From Aquicella lusitana (GTDB lineage: Bacteria > Pseudomonadota > Gammaproteobacteria > DSM-16500): DNA of 64,000 nt. The translations under genes and the position numbers were made by a program. Below, in pieces: positions 26,100-35,377 of the stretch; position 1 is the first letter of the stretch; every line of letters starts with the position of its first letter. The stretch is taken from contig NZ_LR699114.1 of NCBI RefSeq assembly GCF_902459475.1, positions 1,426,001-1,490,000 of the forward strand, written 5' to 3'. The notes under the pieces were generated by a model that was given only the letters and a program-made list of their open reading frames with translations, did not search any database and was not told where the DNA came from.

Positions 26100-26489
26100 C
26101 TTACTCGAGATAAACGTGAACACAGGCAGAATAGTCAAAACCAGAAACAGGGCGATGGGGTAAGGCAGATGCAACGTCAGAAAAACATAAAACAGCGATT
26201 CATTTGCTAAAAAATTCACGATTTGCACCAACAATAATTTCGGCAACGCAACGCGGTGCAAAACAGCCGCATCGCTGAATGTCCATAAACGATTTCCCCA
26301 ATAGCTCATCTGAAAAGCAATGGCAAAACCAAATATATTGGCAGCGAGAGGTTCCAATCCCTCATATTGCACCAGCAAAATCACGATACTGATATGGATG
26401 GCGGCCGCAGTAAGACCCACGATGCCAAAACGAAAAATCTGCAGAAACAGCGGTAAAAAAATGGTACGCGTATCGGATAGTTTATTCAT
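26082..26489 (-). CDS. GtrA-like four-helix membrane protein, putative lipid-linked sugar flippase
   Basis: 135 residues with four hydrophobic segments and the GtrA-family features FGIVGLTAAAIHISIV in helix 1 and FGFAIAFQMSYWGNRLWTF in helix 2-3. GtrA proteins are thought to flip undecaprenyl-phosphate sugars across the inner membrane. It overlaps the upstream GT2 gene by eight bases, so the two are translationally coupled, and its 3' end overlaps the ArnT-like gene. Confidence 0.88.
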   Translation of the reverse strand: MNKLSDTRTIFLPLFLQIFRFGIVGLTAAAIHISIVILLVQYEGLEPLAANIFGFAIAFQMSYWGNRLWTFSDAAVLHRVALPKLLLVQIVNFLANESLFYVFLTLHLPYPIALFLVLTILPVFTFISSKLWVFR

Positions 26490-27462
26490 CGAAACCGTCT
26501 TTAATTTGCAATAAATATTTGGGACGCTGCTTCACTTCAGTAAAGATACGTGCAATGTATTCACCCAGAATGCCGATGGACAACAACTGAATGCCGCCTA
26601 AAAACATGATCGCGACGACCAGCGTCGGAAAGCCCGGCAAGTCTGCGCCAAACAGCAGCGTGACAGTCACAATGTAGACTGCGTAAATAAGTGCAATAGC
26701 TGAAATGATAAAGCCCACAAAACCCCAGACACGCAGCGGAACATCAGAAAAAGAAGTAATGCCGGTAATCGCAAGCTCCGTGAGCTTGGAAAATCGCCAT
26801 GAACTTTTACCGCCGGCCCGGTCCTTTACAGCAAACGGCACGCCAATTTTCTTGAATCCAACCCAGGCATAAAGCCCTTTCATAAAGCGTGTGCGTTCCG
26901 GAAATTGTTTCAGAGCGTGCACAATATTGCGATCAATCAACCGAAAGTCGCCAGCATTATTGGGAATATCAATCTTGGTGATTTTCTGCATAAGCCAATA
27001 AAAAGCGCGCGCGAAATTCCGTTTGAGATACGATTCCGATTCGCGGTCTTTGCGGGTGCCATACACCATGTCATAGCCTTCCGCCCAATAATTTAAAAAA
27101 TCTGACAAGGTTTCAAGCGGATGCTGAAAATCCGCGTCCAGCAGTATCGCCACTTCGCCCGAGCAATGTTCAAGGCCTGCCGTGAGCGCTACTTCTTTGC
27201 CAAAATTGCGCGATAAGCCCAGTAATTTCAGCGAACGGTCTTTGGGCAACTGCAATACTTTGCTGACAGTTGCATCCTGACTACCGTCATCTACCACGAT
27301 AATCTCGTAGTGATGCGTTAATTCCCGCAGCTTGGCCTGCAAGGCGATCAAAAAACGTTCGATCACAGCTTCTTCGTTATAGACGGGAACAATACAGGAA
27401 ATAAAAACCGTTTTATTTTGTAAAGCCAATCGGCGCTGTTCTGGGTGCATAGTCAATGTCAT
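26482..27462 (-). CDS. Polyprenyl-phosphate glycosyltransferase, GT2 (GtrB/ArnC/DPM1-like)
   Basis: Transfers a nucleotide-activated sugar to undecaprenyl phosphate at the cytoplasmic face. Motifs: CIVPVYNEEAVIERFL, EIIVVDDGSQDAT, LGLSRNFGKEVALTAG, then the metal-binding DADFQHPLE, with two C-terminal membrane helices (about 235-300) as in GtrB and ArnC. The longest frame starts at 27504, but a TATAAT at 27484-27489 lies inside it, so the ATG at 27462 or the one at 27450 is more likely. Neither has a clear Shine-Dalgarno sequence. Coupled to the GtrA-like gene. Confidence 0.9.
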   Translation of the reverse strand: MTLTMHPEQRRLALQNKTVFISCIVPVYNEEAVIERFLIALQAKLRELTHHYEIIVVDDGSQDATVSKVLQLPKDRSLKLLGLSRNFGKEVALTAGLEHCSGEVAILLDADFQHPLETLSDFLNYWAEGYDMVYGTRKDRESESYLKRNFARAFYWLMQKITKIDIPNNAGDFRLIDRNIVHALKQFPERTRFMKGLYAWVGFKKIGVPFAVKDRAGGKSSWRFSKLTELAITGITSFSDVPLRVWGFVGFIISAIALIYAVYIVTVTLLFGADLPGFPTLVVAIMFLGGIQLLSIGILGEYIARIFTEVKQRPKYLLQIKDGFDE

Positions 27463-27542
27463 GAAGTGGGTTGAAATGGCGCAATTATAGCAAAAATCCT
27501 GCACTGACTCCTACAGGATTAAGTTATACCCGCGAAAACGGT

Positions 27543-27559
27543 GGCGTTGTTACAAATTT
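27543..27559. repeat. Second copy of the 17-bp sequence at 3904
   Basis: GGCGTTGTTACAAATTT, one mismatch from 3904-3920; possibly a residual insertion-sequence end. Confidence 0.4.
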
Positions 27560-27730
27560 AACCCCAGCTGCTGTCATGCGCGGCTAAAAGAACACCTTGA
27601 TTTCCCTTAGTTATATTTGCTAGGATTCAAAGCAACTCAATAAGAGGTCCTCTCATCGATGCGCAACTAAGCTTTTCTCGGTGATCTTCTCCTGAAGATC
27701 TATGCTCAAACTTATACCGGAGAGCTTGTG

Positions 27731-29347
27731 ATGTCGCAGCCTAACCCCCTGATTCTTATTCATCAATTATGTTATTCCCTCCCGGACGGAAAGCCGCTTT
27801 TTGCCTCCCTTTCGCTTACGCTCGGCACGGAGAAAACCGGCCTCGTAGGACGGAACGGGGCGGGTAAATCGACCTTGCTCAAGCTGATGCTAGGCCATCT
27901 TTTGCCGGCTGCCGGCTCAATTCAGGTCACTGGCACGTTAGGCTATTGCCCCCAAGATCCGCCCGAAGCAGCTAATGAAACCATCGCAGATCTGCTGGGA
28001 ATCCGTTCTAAATTAGAGGCGTTGACACGCATTACGCAGGGCAGTACAGATGAAAACGATTTTCAGTTAATCGCAGATGACTGGCTGATTGAAGAGCGCA
28101 CATGTCTGCAATTAAAAGCGTTTGGCCTGGATTACCTTCCCCTTTCCTGCCCCACTGCGCACTTAAGCGGCGGTGAAAAAACGCGTCTTCACCTTGCCCG
28201 CGTTTTTCTTGCTGATTCAGATATGATCCTCCTGGATGAGCCCACCAACAATCTGGATAGCACAGCGCGCCAACTGCTTTATGACAAAATAGCGAGCTGG
28301 AAAAAAGGTTTATTGGTTGTTAGTCATGACCGGACGCTACTGAATTTCATGAATCAAATCGTTGAACTGAACCCGCGGGGCGTCACTATCACCGGCGGCA
28401 ATTACGATGCTTATCGCACGCAAAAAAGCCTCCAGCAAGCCGCGTTAGAGCGGGAATTAATGGATGCTAAAAAATTATTGCAACAAACCCAAAATACAAT
28501 TCAGGCAAGCCGGGAAAAGCGTGAACAAAGACAATCCTACGGCCGAAAATTATTTCGCGCAGGCAAAACGGACAAGATTACAGCCAAATCACGAAAAGGC
28601 CGCAGCGAAAGAACACAAAGTCGGCTGGTGACGCAAGGCGACATGCTGCTTAAAAAAGCGGAACAGCTGCATGATAAGGCACAATCCAAAATCGAAATAG
28701 TGCCAGAGATTCACATTACGCTGCCCAGGACAGCAGTGCCTCATGGCAAAACAGTCTTGGCCATGGAACAGCTCAGCTTTTCCTATGCATCACAGCAACC
28801 CGCTCTTATCGATCGCTTTAGTTTGAATGTGTCAGGTCCTGCGCGTATCGCATTAGCAGGAAAAAATGGCAGCGGCAAAACGACATTGGTGAAATTGATT
28901 TTGGGTGAATACCTGCCTTCACAGGGAAGCATTTATAGAGGTGTTGAGCAAATACGCTATCTGGATCAGAAAATAACCCTTCTGGATCCTGCTTTATCTC
29001 TTTTAGAAAATTTCCTACGATTAAATCCCGACGCCAAAGCGACCGAAGCGCATCACGCACTCGCGCAATTTTTATTTCGCAATACAGCAGCGCATAAATT
29101 AGTAGCGGAACTGAGTGGTGGTGAGAAATTGCGTGCGGAACTTGCCTGCGTGCTTTTGTCTTCCCAGCCACCGCAGTTACTGATTCTCGATGAGCCTACT
29201 AATCACCTTGACCTTGATAGTATCGCCAGCATCGAATCGGCACTTAGCCACTATGAAGGTGCATTGATCGTGATTTCGCATGATCAGGCCTTTTTACAAA
29301 ACGTCGGCATCGAAAAAACCATTACTGCACCGTTTAAAGGGGACTAA
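27731..29347 (+). CDS. ABC-F family ATPase
   Basis: Soluble tandem ATPase of 538 residues without membrane segments. Two nucleotide-binding domains are complete: GLVGRNGAGKST, LSGGEKTRLHLAR and LLDEPTNNLD in the first; AGKNGSGKTTLV, LSGGEKLRAELA and LILDEPTNHLD in the second. A basic helical linker with KSRKGRSERTQSR separates them. ABC-F proteins act on the ribosome in translation control or antibiotic protection; the subgroup cannot be fixed by eye. GGAG lies eight bases before ATG 27731; a GTG one codon earlier is possible. The next gene is convergent, one base away. Confidence 0.92.
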   Translation: MSQPNPLILIHQLCYSLPDGKPLFASLSLTLGTEKTGLVGRNGAGKSTLLKLMLGHLLPAAGSIQVTGTLGYCPQDPPEAANETIADLLGIRSKLEALTRITQGSTDENDFQLIADDWLIEERTCLQLKAFGLDYLPLSCPTAHLSGGEKTRLHLARVFLADSDMILLDEPTNNLDSTARQLLYDKIASWKKGLLVVSHDRTLLNFMNQIVELNPRGVTITGGNYDAYRTQKSLQQAALERELMDAKKLLQQTQNTIQASREKREQRQSYGRKLFRAGKTDKITAKSRKGRSERTQSRLVTQGDMLLKKAEQLHDKAQSKIEIVPEIHITLPRTAVPHGKTVLAMEQLSFSYASQQPALIDRFSLNVSGPARIALAGKNGSGKTTLVKLILGEYLPSQGSIYRGVEQIRYLDQKITLLDPALSLLENFLRLNPDAKATEAHHALAQFLFRNTAAHKLVAELSGGEKLRAELACVLLSSQPPQLLILDEPTNHLDLDSIASIESALSHYEGALIVISHDQAFLQNVGIEKTITAPFKGD

Positions 29348-29348
29348 T

Positions 29349-30716
29349 TTATCGATTGCTGGGGCTAAATGTCATTTCTTTCGTGCATGCTTCAGCAAAA
29401 GAGACTTTCATCGGGACATTCAGGTATTCCAGGTCAGAAAAAGAATCCAGGCCTAATTGTTCCATTAAGTTATCACCGCAGCTATACAATTGGCCTTTTT
29501 CCGTTAGAAATAATGAAAAGGAAAATCCTGCGGCGACATCTCTAATTTTTATCTTGTTCCTTTCAAAAGCCTCAATCTTTTGAGGCGCAGCTTGAATTTC
29601 CTCGTTACCCAAAGCCAATTGCCCGCTACTATTCCAGCCGCAGCCATATACCATGCCATCTGAAGTCAGCAACAAGGCAAAATCTCTACCCGTGCTAATT
29701 TTAACAATTTTTTTATCGTGCAATGATGCAACCAATTGAGGATTATTTTGGTCGGCATAGTGACCCAGCCCCAATTGACCATAACCATTGCGGCCGCAGA
29801 CGTAGACTTCGCCCTCTGCTGTTAAAAAATAACTCTGCTCCCTACCTGCTGCAATGCCAGCGATTTTTTTAGTCAACGGAATAAGAACCGGCACTGGTTG
29901 GTAATCATTATTTCCTATTCCCAACTCACCAAACTCATTGCTATATTGACCGTAAACTTTTCCGCTTGCAGTCAAAAATAAAATGTGATTAGCACCAGCA
30001 GCCAATGCAATTATTTTTTCGCCGTGTTCAGCAATTGTATGCTGCCCCGTTGATTCAATGAGATGATGCGTCAGAATATCGTAATAATAAATTTCATTAT
30101 CCGATGTTAAGAAATACGTTCTTTTATTATTAACTGATCTGCATGCATCAATGATTTTTTTGTTTTCAAGCAACCGAAAAAGTTTAAATTTAGCGTCATC
30201 CACTTGTTGTGCAATTTTATCTTTATCAAACCCTGGCCTATGATGTGCAGCAGTCGCATAAACCTCTCCATCTTTGGTTATAAATACTGTCCAGATAAAA
30301 CCGGATTGGCATATGTCGCCAACTATTTTCTTGATTTTTTTCCCCGATAAAAGCGGATCAATTTGTTTAATTATCTGTACATTTCTATTATATGGAGAAC
30401 CTCCCCACACATAGCAATTTCCATTGGCTGAAAAATAAAAGCCGCTGCTACGACTAGCACCTATTCGAATATTCTGCAATTCTTTTTCGTAACAGCTTTT
30501 GCCTTTTTGAAATAATGTGTGGTAATAACGACTGGCATAATCTTTTTTTGTTTCTACGGGCGTACTTTTAAAATCATAGTGCCTTGTTAGTCCACAGGTT
30601 AAAGTGAGTGCCAGATTAAAAATACTTTTAGCATCAAGATAAGTAGCCAAATAAATTAATAAATCATGAGGAATATTAAAAATAGTAACGTCTATGGGTT
30701 TGCTTTGAGTAAACAT
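29349..30716 (-). CDS. F-box-like / RCC1-repeat protein, candidate host-directed effector
   Basis: 455 residues. The N-terminus (11-48, NIPHDLLIYLATYLDAKSIF) follows the F-box pattern Leu/Ile-Pro-x-(E/D)-Leu-Leu...Tyr-Leu. From about 90 to the end come degenerate RCC1-type repeats such as YVCGRNGYGQLGLGH, YGCGWNSSGQLALGN and YSCGDNLMEQLGL, separated by about 50 residues with the A-G--FSLFLT link, which fold as a beta-propeller. An F-box recruiting host SCF ubiquitin ligase with a propeller as substrate binder is the obvious model, but it is inference. AGGA precedes the ATG by nine bases. No signal peptide. Confidence 0.8.
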   Translation of the reverse strand: MFTQSKPIDVTIFNIPHDLLIYLATYLDAKSIFNLALTLTCGLTRHYDFKSTPVETKKDYASRYYHTLFQKGKSCYEKELQNIRIGASRSSGFYFSANGNCYVWGGSPYNRNVQIIKQIDPLLSGKKIKKIVGDICQSGFIWTVFITKDGEVYATAAHHRPGFDKDKIAQQVDDAKFKLFRLLENKKIIDACRSVNNKRTYFLTSDNEIYYYDILTHHLIESTGQHTIAEHGEKIIALAAGANHILFLTASGKVYGQYSNEFGELGIGNNDYQPVPVLIPLTKKIAGIAAGREQSYFLTAEGEVYVCGRNGYGQLGLGHYADQNNPQLVASLHDKKIVKISTGRDFALLLTSDGMVYGCGWNSSGQLALGNEEIQAAPQKIEAFERNKIKIRDVAAGFSFSLFLTEKGQLYSCGDNLMEQLGLDSFSDLEYLNVPMKVSFAEACTKEMTFSPSNR

Positions 30717-30940
30717 GATGGGACATCCTGAGTGATAAAAATTTTATAATTGGGTATGAGCGCTTTTAATTGTTCAATAATTTACCTACACCGGTGAGGC
30801 TTCGCTATGGGTAAAGTTACCCAGCCTAAAAACCCTCATATATCATGCTATTACAAAGGTGACCGCTCTTAACCAAAAAAACTGTTATCAAATCAGGTTA
30901 TAATATAAAGAGAAAAACCATTATCGCAGGAGCAAAACCC

Positions 30941-31216
30941 ATGGCGACAGATATCAAAATGGCAAAATTGGATCCCGCGAGTGTATTTAAATCGCCACAA
31001 GAAGTGCTTCAGGACAAATCACTCTCCCGGAATCAAAAAATTGATATCCTACAACGCTGGGCGTACGATGAACGCGAACTTGCTGTAGCCGAAGAAGAAA
31101 ATATGCAGAGTTCGGGCGCGAACAAACATAATATTTTGGATGAAGTCTTAAAATGCCTGATTAAATTAGGTATCGATACAGATCAGAATGAACCCCCGCC
31201 TACCAAGCACGGCTAA
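30941..31216 (+). CDS. Small conserved-type hypothetical protein
   Basis: 91 residues, soluble and acidic at the end. The pattern LDPASVFKSPQEVLQD then LSRNQKIDILQRWAYDERELAVAEEENM is one I have seen in small proteobacterial hypothetical proteins of unknown role. AGGAG stands eight bases before the ATG. It may be in one transcript with the Bcr/CflA pump whose start is 77 bases on. Confidence 0.75.
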   Translation: MATDIKMAKLDPASVFKSPQEVLQDKSLSRNQKIDILQRWAYDERELAVAEEENMQSSGANKHNILDEVLKCLIKLGIDTDQNEPPPTKHG

Positions 31217-31293
31217 TAATTTAATGATTTCAGCCCAAACACAGCAGCTTGCACAGTTTTAAGAAAAGAAACGAAAGAAGGACCAGATTCATT

Positions 31294-32508
31294 ATGCAGC
31301 TTTCACCCGATGCGACTAAAGCGAATCTGACTTTTAGCTTGTTCATGATGTTGCTTCTGTATTCCTCCTTAGGTCAAGTTGCCGCCGATATGTATGTGCC
31401 CTCGCTGCCTACCATTGCTGCCCAGTTTGGCAACGAGACATCCGCTATTCAGCTTACGCTCTCTGTTTATATTTTTGGTTTCAGTATTTCTCAATTGATT
31501 TATGGCCCACTCTCCGATCGATATGGACGGCGACCGCCGATGTTGATTGGAGTGGGTATTGGCATGGCTGGCACCGTAATCTGTCTTTTCGCCCCGTCAG
31601 TTTACATACTCATTTTGGGCCGGTTCATCCAGGGCGCAGGCATTGGTGTTTGTAACTCGGTAGGCCGTTCCTTAACACGTGATATATTATCTGGCACGCA
31701 TCTCGCCAAAATCGGTTCGCACATCGGCATGGCAGCAGTCCTATTGCTTGCAATCGCGCCTACCATCGGCGGTTATATTCAAGATTATCTTGGCTGGCGT
31801 GCCATCTTTTTTATTCTTTTTATTTATACTTTCTGCATCTGGTTATTCATGTTGAAAACATTGCCTGAGACGAACCGCTATTTGAATCCGGAAGCTACCA
31901 AAATTAAAATTATCACGAGCAATTATCGAACCCTCATCACGAACAAAACATTTATTGGCTATACGATCTGCGCAAGCGCGGCCTATGCCGGCCTCATCGC
32001 TTATTTCACTGCCGCACCCTTTCTGCTGCAAACCGTCGTCGGCTTAACACCTGTTGAATTTGGATGGCTTGCTTTTTTAACATCCGGTGCGCTTTTTCTC
32101 ACGATGTTTATTAATAGCAGGCTGATCGTAAAAGTCGGCATCGCACGCATGATTTTTGTCGGAAATTTATTGATGCTAAGCGGCGGTATCCTCATGCTTG
32201 TTTTTGGTTTATTAGGTTATATCAACACTTTTGTTATAATGTTTCCTGTGATTCTCTTTGCCATGGGTGCTGGATTAACATTCTCAAATGCATTTGCTGG
32301 CGCATTTCATCCCTTCCCTAGAATGGCAGGCGTCGTCGGTGCAGTGTATGGCTGTCTGCAAATTCTGGGCGGTTCTATAACCAGTGCGCTGATCGCAAGC
32401 CTCCATGAAAATAATCAATTGCCCCTTTCTTACATTTTGATTTTCATGGGACTGGCAGCCTTATTTTCGCTAAGACTTGCTGCAAATGATGCCGGTCATG
32501 AACAGTAG
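31294..32508 (+). CDS. Bcr/CflA-family multidrug efflux MFS transporter
   Basis: 404 residues and 12 helices. ADMYVPSLPTIAAQF in helix 1, SQLIYGPLSDRYGRRP after helix 2 and the helix-4 RFIQGAGIGVCNSVGRSLTRD motif identify the drug:proton antiporter-1 group with Bcr/CflA. The ATG at 31294 (MQLSPD) is chosen; AAGGA stands 11 bases upstream, and the longer frame would begin with TTG. Substrate is unknown. Confidence 0.88.
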   Translation: MQLSPDATKANLTFSLFMMLLLYSSLGQVAADMYVPSLPTIAAQFGNETSAIQLTLSVYIFGFSISQLIYGPLSDRYGRRPPMLIGVGIGMAGTVICLFAPSVYILILGRFIQGAGIGVCNSVGRSLTRDILSGTHLAKIGSHIGMAAVLLLAIAPTIGGYIQDYLGWRAIFFILFIYTFCIWLFMLKTLPETNRYLNPEATKIKIITSNYRTLITNKTFIGYTICASAAYAGLIAYFTAAPFLLQTVVGLTPVEFGWLAFLTSGALFLTMFINSRLIVKVGIARMIFVGNLLMLSGGILMLVFGLLGYINTFVIMFPVILFAMGAGLTFSNAFAGAFHPFPRMAGVVGAVYGCLQILGGSITSALIASLHENNQLPLSYILIFMGLAALFSLRLAANDAGHEQ

Positions 32509-32562
32509 GCAATGCTCAGGCATGCGATATATCTTACAAAAAATCTCGCCACTCCTGTCGCT

Positions 32563-32904
32563 TCAATCGGAATTGGAATGAAAGCGGTGTAAAAAGCGGT
32601 GAATGATCGGCGCAAAAATGACTCCCACGACAGAAACATATGCAATGCCACAAAACAGCGCATAGAAAGCCCCAAACAGCATACCTGCCTGTGTTCGAAG
32701 CGGTGTCGCCTGGCCCATATCGGAAAAAACCATAGAAGCATTTAAAAATGCTTCCACCCAGGACATTTCGCCATAAATGTGATAACCCCATACACCTATA
32801 CAGAGCACGATGATAATCACGAACAAACCAAAGAAAAAGCTGTATACCAATCGCATCACAAAACGGGACGTAGAAGCCAATGGTTCGTCATGTTTCTCAA
32901 ACAT
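32563..32904 (-). CDS. Small two-helix membrane protein, ion-channel-like
   Basis: 113 residues with hydrophobic segments near 20-42 and 75-100 separated by YGEMSWVEAFLNASMVFSDM. The arrangement helix, re-entrant loop, helix resembles a two-TM pore module (Ion_trans_2), but no TVGYG filter is present, so potassium transport is not supported. AAAGGA lies before the ATG. It is convergent with the efflux pump. Confidence 0.65.
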   Translation of the reverse strand: MFEKHDEPLASTSRFVMRLVYSFFFGLFVIIIVLCIGVWGYHIYGEMSWVEAFLNASMVFSDMGQATPLRTQAGMLFGAFYALFCGIAYVSVVGVIFAPIIHRFLHRFHSNSD

Positions 32905-33102
32905 ATACTCTTCCTTTATCGCGACTGCTTTCTTTTATTGTAGCAGGTGTTGACGCAGCAAACATACTCTGAATTAATACGTTTTTTTCGCTACTGCTTG
33001 ATAAATTCCGCCACTTATGCTGGAGCCGGTCTACGCCAACATTGATTCAGATGATCATCAATGATTATAATCACTGAGATTAAAAAGCGTGCAAGGTGGG
33101 CG

Positions 33103-34023
33103 ATGAAGCATGATTTGTTACTAGGCGTGGCATTGACACTGCTAGCCGCGTTTTTATATTCATCCCAGGCCGCGCTGGTGAAGGCTGAATACCTGCACCT
33201 TCCGCCCCTGCCTGTTGTGATCTTTATACAAAGCATCGTGGCGTTGACACTGATTTTACCAATCATTTTCAAGAACGGTCCCGCGCACGCAAAAAATTTG
33301 CTGCTCACAAAAAAAATTGGGCTGCATCTATTACGAACCGTCTTTAGCCTGTCAATTAGCTTCCTGCTATTTTATTCAGTAACATTCATTCCACTAGTGA
33401 ATAGCATTCTGCTTGCCAACACAGCGCCCCTGATCACGCCGTTTTTAGCGTATCTATTTTTGTCTCAAAAAATCAACCATCGTTTATGGGTCCCTATTCT
33501 CATCGGGTATGCAGGCGTTGCAATCGTTCTACATCCAGATTCACGTATTTTCAATCCCGCCTCTCTACTTGCCCTGGGTGCGGCGTTTGCCTGGGCTTCT
33601 ACCATGCTGACAGTACGCAAGCTTTCCGCCACTGATGCCACCGAAACAATCGCTTTTTATTTTTTCCTGTTTTCTTCCATTCTATCCGGGCTCATCTCGC
33701 TTTTCTTCTGGACGCCGATAACCACTCACATGATGATCATTATGCTCATCATTGGTATCCTTTATTTTTTAACCCAGTATGCTGCTACTTCTGCGTTAAA
33801 ATATGCGCACGCCCAATTAGTGGGTTCGCTTTTTTATGCGAATATTCTTTATGCGACTGCTATTTCGCAGTTTGTATGGAACATACTGCCAGCCCTCTCT
33901 ACTCTCGCGGGCATGGTATTAATTATCATTGGCGGGCTTCTGTGCATTCACGTGGAGCACACGACTCATCAACACTCAACAGCATTAAAAGAAGACGAAC
34001 TGGATTATGCAAACGAAAGCTGA
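33103..34023 (+). CDS. EamA/DMT-family transporter
   Basis: About 306 residues and ten hydrophobic segments forming two EamA repeats: LTLLAAFLYSSQAALVK at the start of the first, and ALGAAFAWASTMLTVRKL with a LKYAHAQLVGSL tail in the second. Such proteins export metabolites or amino acids. The ATG at 33103 is favoured by AGGTGGG just upstream; a frame from 33061 would add a charged leader. Substrate is not predictable. Confidence 0.85.
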   Translation: MKHDLLLGVALTLLAAFLYSSQAALVKAEYLHLPPLPVVIFIQSIVALTLILPIIFKNGPAHAKNLLLTKKIGLHLLRTVFSLSISFLLFYSVTFIPLVNSILLANTAPLITPFLAYLFLSQKINHRLWVPILIGYAGVAIVLHPDSRIFNPASLLALGAAFAWASTMLTVRKLSATDATETIAFYFFLFSSILSGLISLFFWTPITTHMMIIMLIIGILYFLTQYAATSALKYAHAQLVGSLFYANILYATAISQFVWNILPALSTLAGMVLIIIGGLLCIHVEHTTHQHSTALKEDELDYANES

Positions 34024-34038
34024 CCCTGACTGCGGCCA

Positions 34039-35181
34039 TTATAAAAAATATTTTCCGTATAGAAGCAGATAACCCAAGTATTTTTTATAAAAAGATTGTT
34101 TGTGTAAATCTTCAAATTCAATTTTGCGACACTGAGTCAGGCTTTCCTTGAACTGGCTTTCAAGCATTTCTTCCGCCTCAGTAGTTTGAATGGTAACATC
34201 GACTTCCAGATCATGTCTCAAACTGCGCTGATTCAGGTTACTGGATCCGATGGAATACCAGTCATCAATGATTAGTACTTTGGAGTGCAGAATATTAGGC
34301 AAGTACTCATACACTTCTACTCGAGCTTTTAATAGACGCGTATAAAAAGTTGTCGCAATGATCGGCATAATAAAGACATCAGACTGATAGGGCAGAATAA
34401 TTTTTACATCAACGCCCCGCTTGGCGGCTTTGATCAATTGTTTCAATAAAAAAAAGTCTGGATTGAAATAAGCAATGGTGACCCAAATCCTGCGTGTAGC
34501 CATTGAGAGCCTGCGCAGCAGTGATTTATATAGCACGCGGCGTAAATGGCGGGAATAATTCAGGCGAAAGACAGGATTAAGATCAACTTTTTGAAAACTT
34601 TTCTGAATGCGTTCGCGAATAGGAAAGCCTTTCCAGGCCAGGTCAAAAGCGGTTTTTAAGTCGCTGGTATCAAATCCCGCGAGCCTATCAATTGTATCAT
34701 GCCAGCCTTCTCCGCCACGCGCTTTGCTTAAATGTTTTTGAGAAATATTGGCACTGCCAACATAGGCTATATTTTCATCGATACGACACGTTTTGCGGTG
34801 ATTGCGCTTATTAATTTTGGATAGGAAATAAACGGCTTTGACGACAAAAAATGACTGATAATTTGACCGGCTCCACTGCCAGAAACTCCATGGGGAGGGA
34901 TGGAATACGCGAATCGTTACCCCTGCTGCCTCCATCTGTCCGAGCAGCATTCCCAGGTTCGACGTACCAATGCCATCCACCAGCAGCCTTACCTGCACGC
35001 CTCTTGCTGCAGCATCAGCAAGGGCCGATGCAACCTCCGCACCCAGCAAATCGGGGTCATAAATATACGTTTCCAGATCAATAGATGTTTTTGCCTGTCT
35101 GATATCAGCCAGCAGCCGCTCGAAATAAACATCAGCATTAAAGATGGTTTCTTTTTGGGAAACAGTCGCTTTATCGTCCAT
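34039..35181 (-). CDS. Phospholipase D-type enzyme, cardiolipin-synthase-like
   Basis: 380 residues with two HKD motifs: H-R-K-x4-D at 128-135 followed by AYVGSANIS, and H-S-K-x4-D at 299-306 (LHSKVLIIDD) followed by SIGSSNLNQRS. This is the ClsB/ClsC layout without the N-terminal membrane helices of ClsA. It could make cardiolipin from phosphatidylglycerol or act as a phospholipase D. No signal peptide is visible. The Shine-Dalgarno sequence is weak. Confidence 0.88.
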   Translation of the reverse strand: MDDKATVSQKETIFNADVYFERLLADIRQAKTSIDLETYIYDPDLLGAEVASALADAAARGVQVRLLVDGIGTSNLGMLLGQMEAAGVTIRVFHPSPWSFWQWSRSNYQSFFVVKAVYFLSKINKRNHRKTCRIDENIAYVGSANISQKHLSKARGGEGWHDTIDRLAGFDTSDLKTAFDLAWKGFPIRERIQKSFQKVDLNPVFRLNYSRHLRRVLYKSLLRRLSMATRRIWVTIAYFNPDFFLLKQLIKAAKRGVDVKIILPYQSDVFIMPIIATTFYTRLLKARVEVYEYLPNILHSKVLIIDDWYSIGSSNLNQRSLRHDLEVDVTIQTTEAEEMLESQFKESLTQCRKIEFEDLHKQSFYKKYLGYLLLYGKYFL

Positions 35182-35377
35182 GAGATAAGTTCATTTGTTC
35201 TGTCCTAGCATGTTTTATTCCGATTATTTAAACGTAAACACGCGCTTACGATAGATAATACAGTACGAACAAATTATATTAGAATATTATTATTGAGATG
35301 TCATGAATCGGTGTAAATGTTCGGCTATAAAAACCCGGCTGCAAGCGGCAGGGTTGATGTGATAACTTCATTATTCT

